Origin: Bog-159 sp963709155
GTDB taxonomy: Bacteria; Acidobacteriota; Terriglobia; Bryobacterales; Bryobacteraceae
Assembly (NCBI GenBank): GCA_963709155.1
Contig: CAVPVD010000007.1
Location: forward strand, 1,798,001-1,862,000
Direction: 5' to 3'
DNA: 64,000 bases
Shown: piece after piece, positions 62,468 through 64,000 of the stretch
How positions within the stretch are numbered: position 1 is the stretch's first letter
Layout of the letters: each line of letters opens with the position of its first letter
The notes under the pieces: generated by a model
What the model saw: the letters and a program-made list of their open reading frames with translations, nothing else
Told to the model about the DNA's origin: nothing
Database searches by the model: none
Made by a program: the position numbers and the translations under genes

Positions 62468-63184
62468 CTACCGGCTCTCCTGCCGCAGCCACTCCTTGAA
62501 CGCATCGTGGTACAGGATGATGCCTTTGCGCGAATAGCGCAGGTAACCCTGGCGGCGGAACTGGTTCATGTAGTGCGTCACGATCTCGCGGGAGGTGCCC
62601 ACATACTGTGAAAGCAGCTCGTGCGTGAACGGCGCCAGATGCACGGAACCATCCTGCTCCGGAGTTCCCAGGCGTTCGCTGAAACGGATCAGGGAGCGGG
62701 CCAGCCGGCGGGCAATATTGTCCACCGAAAAGCTTTCGATACGATGCCCGAACTCCATGGTTCGCTGCACCAGGATCTGCCACAGCGCCACACCCAAACG
62801 CGGCCTCTTCGTGACGATGTCTTCAATCTCGGCCGCCGTCCAGGACATCAACCGGGTGCTTTCCATGGCGGTGGCCTGCTCGGCGCGTTGGGGCAGGTTC
62901 AGGAGCGCCGATTCGCCGAAAAACTCGTCGGTTTGGTAGATGTCCAGGATCACCTGATGACCGTCGTCGGCCATGCGGGACACTTTGACCTTACCGTCGA
63001 TCACCAGGTAAATGCTGGTCGAGGGCTGGTCCTGGCTGTAAATGCTCTGACCCTTCTTGTATTCCAGAATGGTGGAACACGGCAGATGGGCCAACGGATC
63101 TTCCAACGCTTTTAGCGGTACAATTACTCTCGCGGTAGTTGCCATAGTATTCAATCCTCCAAGGGCTTGTTGATTTGGTGTCAT
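62468..63184 (-). CDS. Crp/Fnr-family transcriptional regulator
   Basis: A 238-residue regulator (or 225 if the ATG at 63145, which has GGAGG 10 bases upstream, is used). Cyclic-nucleotide-binding-type beta roll (about 35-140: SIYLVIDGKVKVSRMADDGHQVILDIYQTDEFFGESALL), a dimerisation helix, and a Crp-type winged helix (about 185-225: HELLSQYVGTSREIVTHYMNQFRRQGYLRY). No Cys cluster for an iron-sulfur site is seen, so it is Crp- rather than Fnr-like. Its stop is 9 bases from the TolC stop on the other strand. Confidence 0.92.
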   Translation of the reverse strand: MTPNQQALGGLNTMATTARVIVPLKALEDPLAHLPCSTILEYKKGQSIYSQDQPSTSIYLVIDGKVKVSRMADDGHQVILDIYQTDEFFGESALLNLPQRAEQATAMESTRLMSWTAAEIEDIVTKRPRLGVALWQILVQRTMEFGHRIESFSVDNIARRLARSLIRFSERLGTPEQDGSVHLAPFTHELLSQYVGTSREIVTHYMNQFRRQGYLRYSRKGIILYHDAFKEWLRQESR

Positions 63185-63528
63185 TGATGTTGCGTCTCTG
63201 CGGAGGGCGTGCAGGTTTCTGAAACCACCACCACGCTCCCAACGGTCATAACGGGGAGGGGCTCCTCCTTCACCAGTGTTCCCTTCACCGTAACCTTGTG
63301 CCCGACATGCCTTGCGAAATTATCCTCCGGCGAACCGGCCGCCGGTTTCAGGCGGGCGATGGGCTGGAGGTTGGTATCGTTGGTCAGCACATATTGGCCG
63401 TCGTGTTCGTCTACGCAGCCGTTCAAAGAAGCCTTAGCGGGCCGGGCTTTATCCGGCTGCTGCGGGGCAGCCGTCATGCAAAAGGTGATGATCAGAAGTC
63501 CCAGCAGGTTGCGCATCCGGTTTCTCAC
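63181..63528 (-). CDS. Small secreted protein, DUF5818-like
   Basis: A 115-residue protein with a signal peptide (MRNLLGLLIITFCMTAA, the second Met at 63516 being an alternative start). A small beta domain follows: LNGCVDEHDGQYVLTND, ARHVGHKVTVKGTLVK, and a Cys-containing end VVVSETCTPS. It resembles the bacterial OB-like DUF5818 fold seen in other Acidobacteria. The function is unknown. Its TGA overlaps the upstream ATG of the Crp-like gene by 4 bases, so the two genes are probably one operon. Confidence 0.7.
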   Translation of the reverse strand: MRNRMRNLLGLLIITFCMTAAPQQPDKARPAKASLNGCVDEHDGQYVLTNDTNLQPIARLKPAAGSPEDNFARHVGHKVTVKGTLVKEEPLPVMTVGSVVVVSETCTPSAETQHQ

Positions 63529-63726
63529 TCCGCGCCTTAATGCACTTGGCGTGCCAGATCACACAGTCGTTACCAGGTGCCATTAAGTACCAGTGAAATC
63601 TTGTTCTTTTGTTTAGTTTCGCACCAAACCGCGGAACAGGAGCTGCCGCCTCCCTGTGCAATCCTTGTAGCGATGGGGTAATTTCTGCCGAGGAGCGGCC
63701 GCGCTATATGATGTAAGAACCGCATC

Positions 63727-64000
63727 ATGCGCTATTTTCTGCTCTTTCTGGCCCTTCCCGTGTGCGCGTCCGAATATTCGGCGCCAGCAGGTATCCGGCC
63801 TGCCCTGCGCCGCCCCGGAGCGGCGAGCATCCTGCCCGGAGGCCGCATCATTTCGCCGGCAGGCCGACAGTATGTGGCGGGTCCCGGACCTTTTGGATTG
63901 GCCATCAGCCCCTCCGGCAAGACGGTGGTATCCGCCAACAGCGGGCCCGACCGGTTCTCCTTGACCGTGCTCGAGCAGCAGAGAGGCGGCGCCTGGGAAG
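63727..64000 (+). CDS. YncE-like (beta-propeller/alkaline-phosphatase-linked) protein, 3' end cut by window edge
   Basis: Ninety-one codons from the ATG at 63727 before the window ends. A signal peptide (RYFLLFLALPVCASE) is followed by the phrase GRIISPAGRQYVAGPGPFGLAISPSGKTVVSANSGPDRFSLTVLE, the first blade of a YncE/lactonase-type beta-propeller. Proteins that begin this way often end in an alkaline-phosphatase-superfamily domain, which cannot be seen here. It lies after a 198-base gap from the small secreted protein gene and reads in the opposite direction. Confidence 0.65.
   Translation, partial: MRYFLLFLALPVCASEYSAPAGIRPALRRPGAASILPGGRIISPAGRQYVAGPGPFGLAISPSGKTVVSANSGPDRFSLTVLEQQRGGAWE

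Noticed and set aside
63559..63580. Crp-like site before the small secreted protein gene
   Set aside because: TGTGTGATC on the minus strand has only one recognisable half-site; the partner half is too weak to call.

Overview
This is a GC-rich window that looks like the chromosome of an acidobacterium, most likely of the Bryobacterales/Solibacter type. That is an inference from gene content: two large FtsX/MacB-type permeases of the acidobacterial ADOP kind (one paired with a PadR regulator), an Oar-like TonB receptor with an N-terminal carboxypeptidase-regulatory domain, DUF3300 and DUF6893 proteins, FG-GAP and choice-of-anchor secreted proteins, a hybrid type II secretion/type IV pilus cluster, and many intergenic hairpin elements. 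I saw no rRNA, tRNA, CRISPR array, phage or intact insertion sequence.

Layout. 1-4.3 kb: the end of an NmrA-like reductase, a frameshifted FG-GAP secreted protein, an AbrB-family antitoxin remnant beside a hairpin element, and a small coiled-coil gene. 4.3-7.5 kb: the TonB-dependent receptor. 7.8-15.8 kb: lolA followed by gspF, gspE, pilM/N/O-like genes, a PilP/GspC-like gene and a pseudopilin-like gene with a long Gln/Gly/Pro-rich tail. 15.8-19.2 kb (minus strand): sugar epimerase-like protein, MurQ, MurA and a rhodanese. 19.3-29.8 kb: alpha/beta hydrolase, ClpB, secreted hypotheticals, a glycerophosphodiesterase, a TlpA-like thioredoxin, a ThuA-domain protein and PEP carboxykinase. 29.8-32.7 kb: a MoxR-like ATPase/VWA pair. 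32.8-40.7 kb: quinone-oxidoreductase-like MDR, a UspA-like protein, a 27-residue membrane peptide, kdpFABC and an unusual sigma-54 AAA+ protein. 40.7-54.6 kb: Kelch/ASH cell-surface protein, DUF3300 protein, ADOP permease, GH-like secreted protein, ADOP permease plus PadR, PP2C phosphatase, two Ig/anchor proteins and a DUF6893 micro-protein. 54.7-62.5 kb: a TetR (CecR-like), HlyD, double ABC ATPase, two ABC-2 permeases and TolC operon equivalent to cecR-ybhGFSR plus an outer-membrane channel. 62.5-64 kb: a Crp/Fnr regulator, a small secreted protein and the start of a YncE-like protein.

Most functional units are compact operons with 4-bp ATGA overlaps: the pilus/secretion genes, the Kdp pump, the cell-wall operon and the efflux operon.

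The most unusual content is intergenic. Several families of modular hairpin elements recur. Three GC-rich families share 6-9 bp stems closed by CT...AG around tiny pyrimidine loops. A fourth family is built from TAGGTTATGGGT-like words and lies inside the gspF-gspE, gspE-pilM and moxR-VWA operons. Two regulatory sites are readable to the base: a leaderless, probably autorepressed padR promoter and a palindrome overlapping the -10 of the efflux-operon TetR gene.
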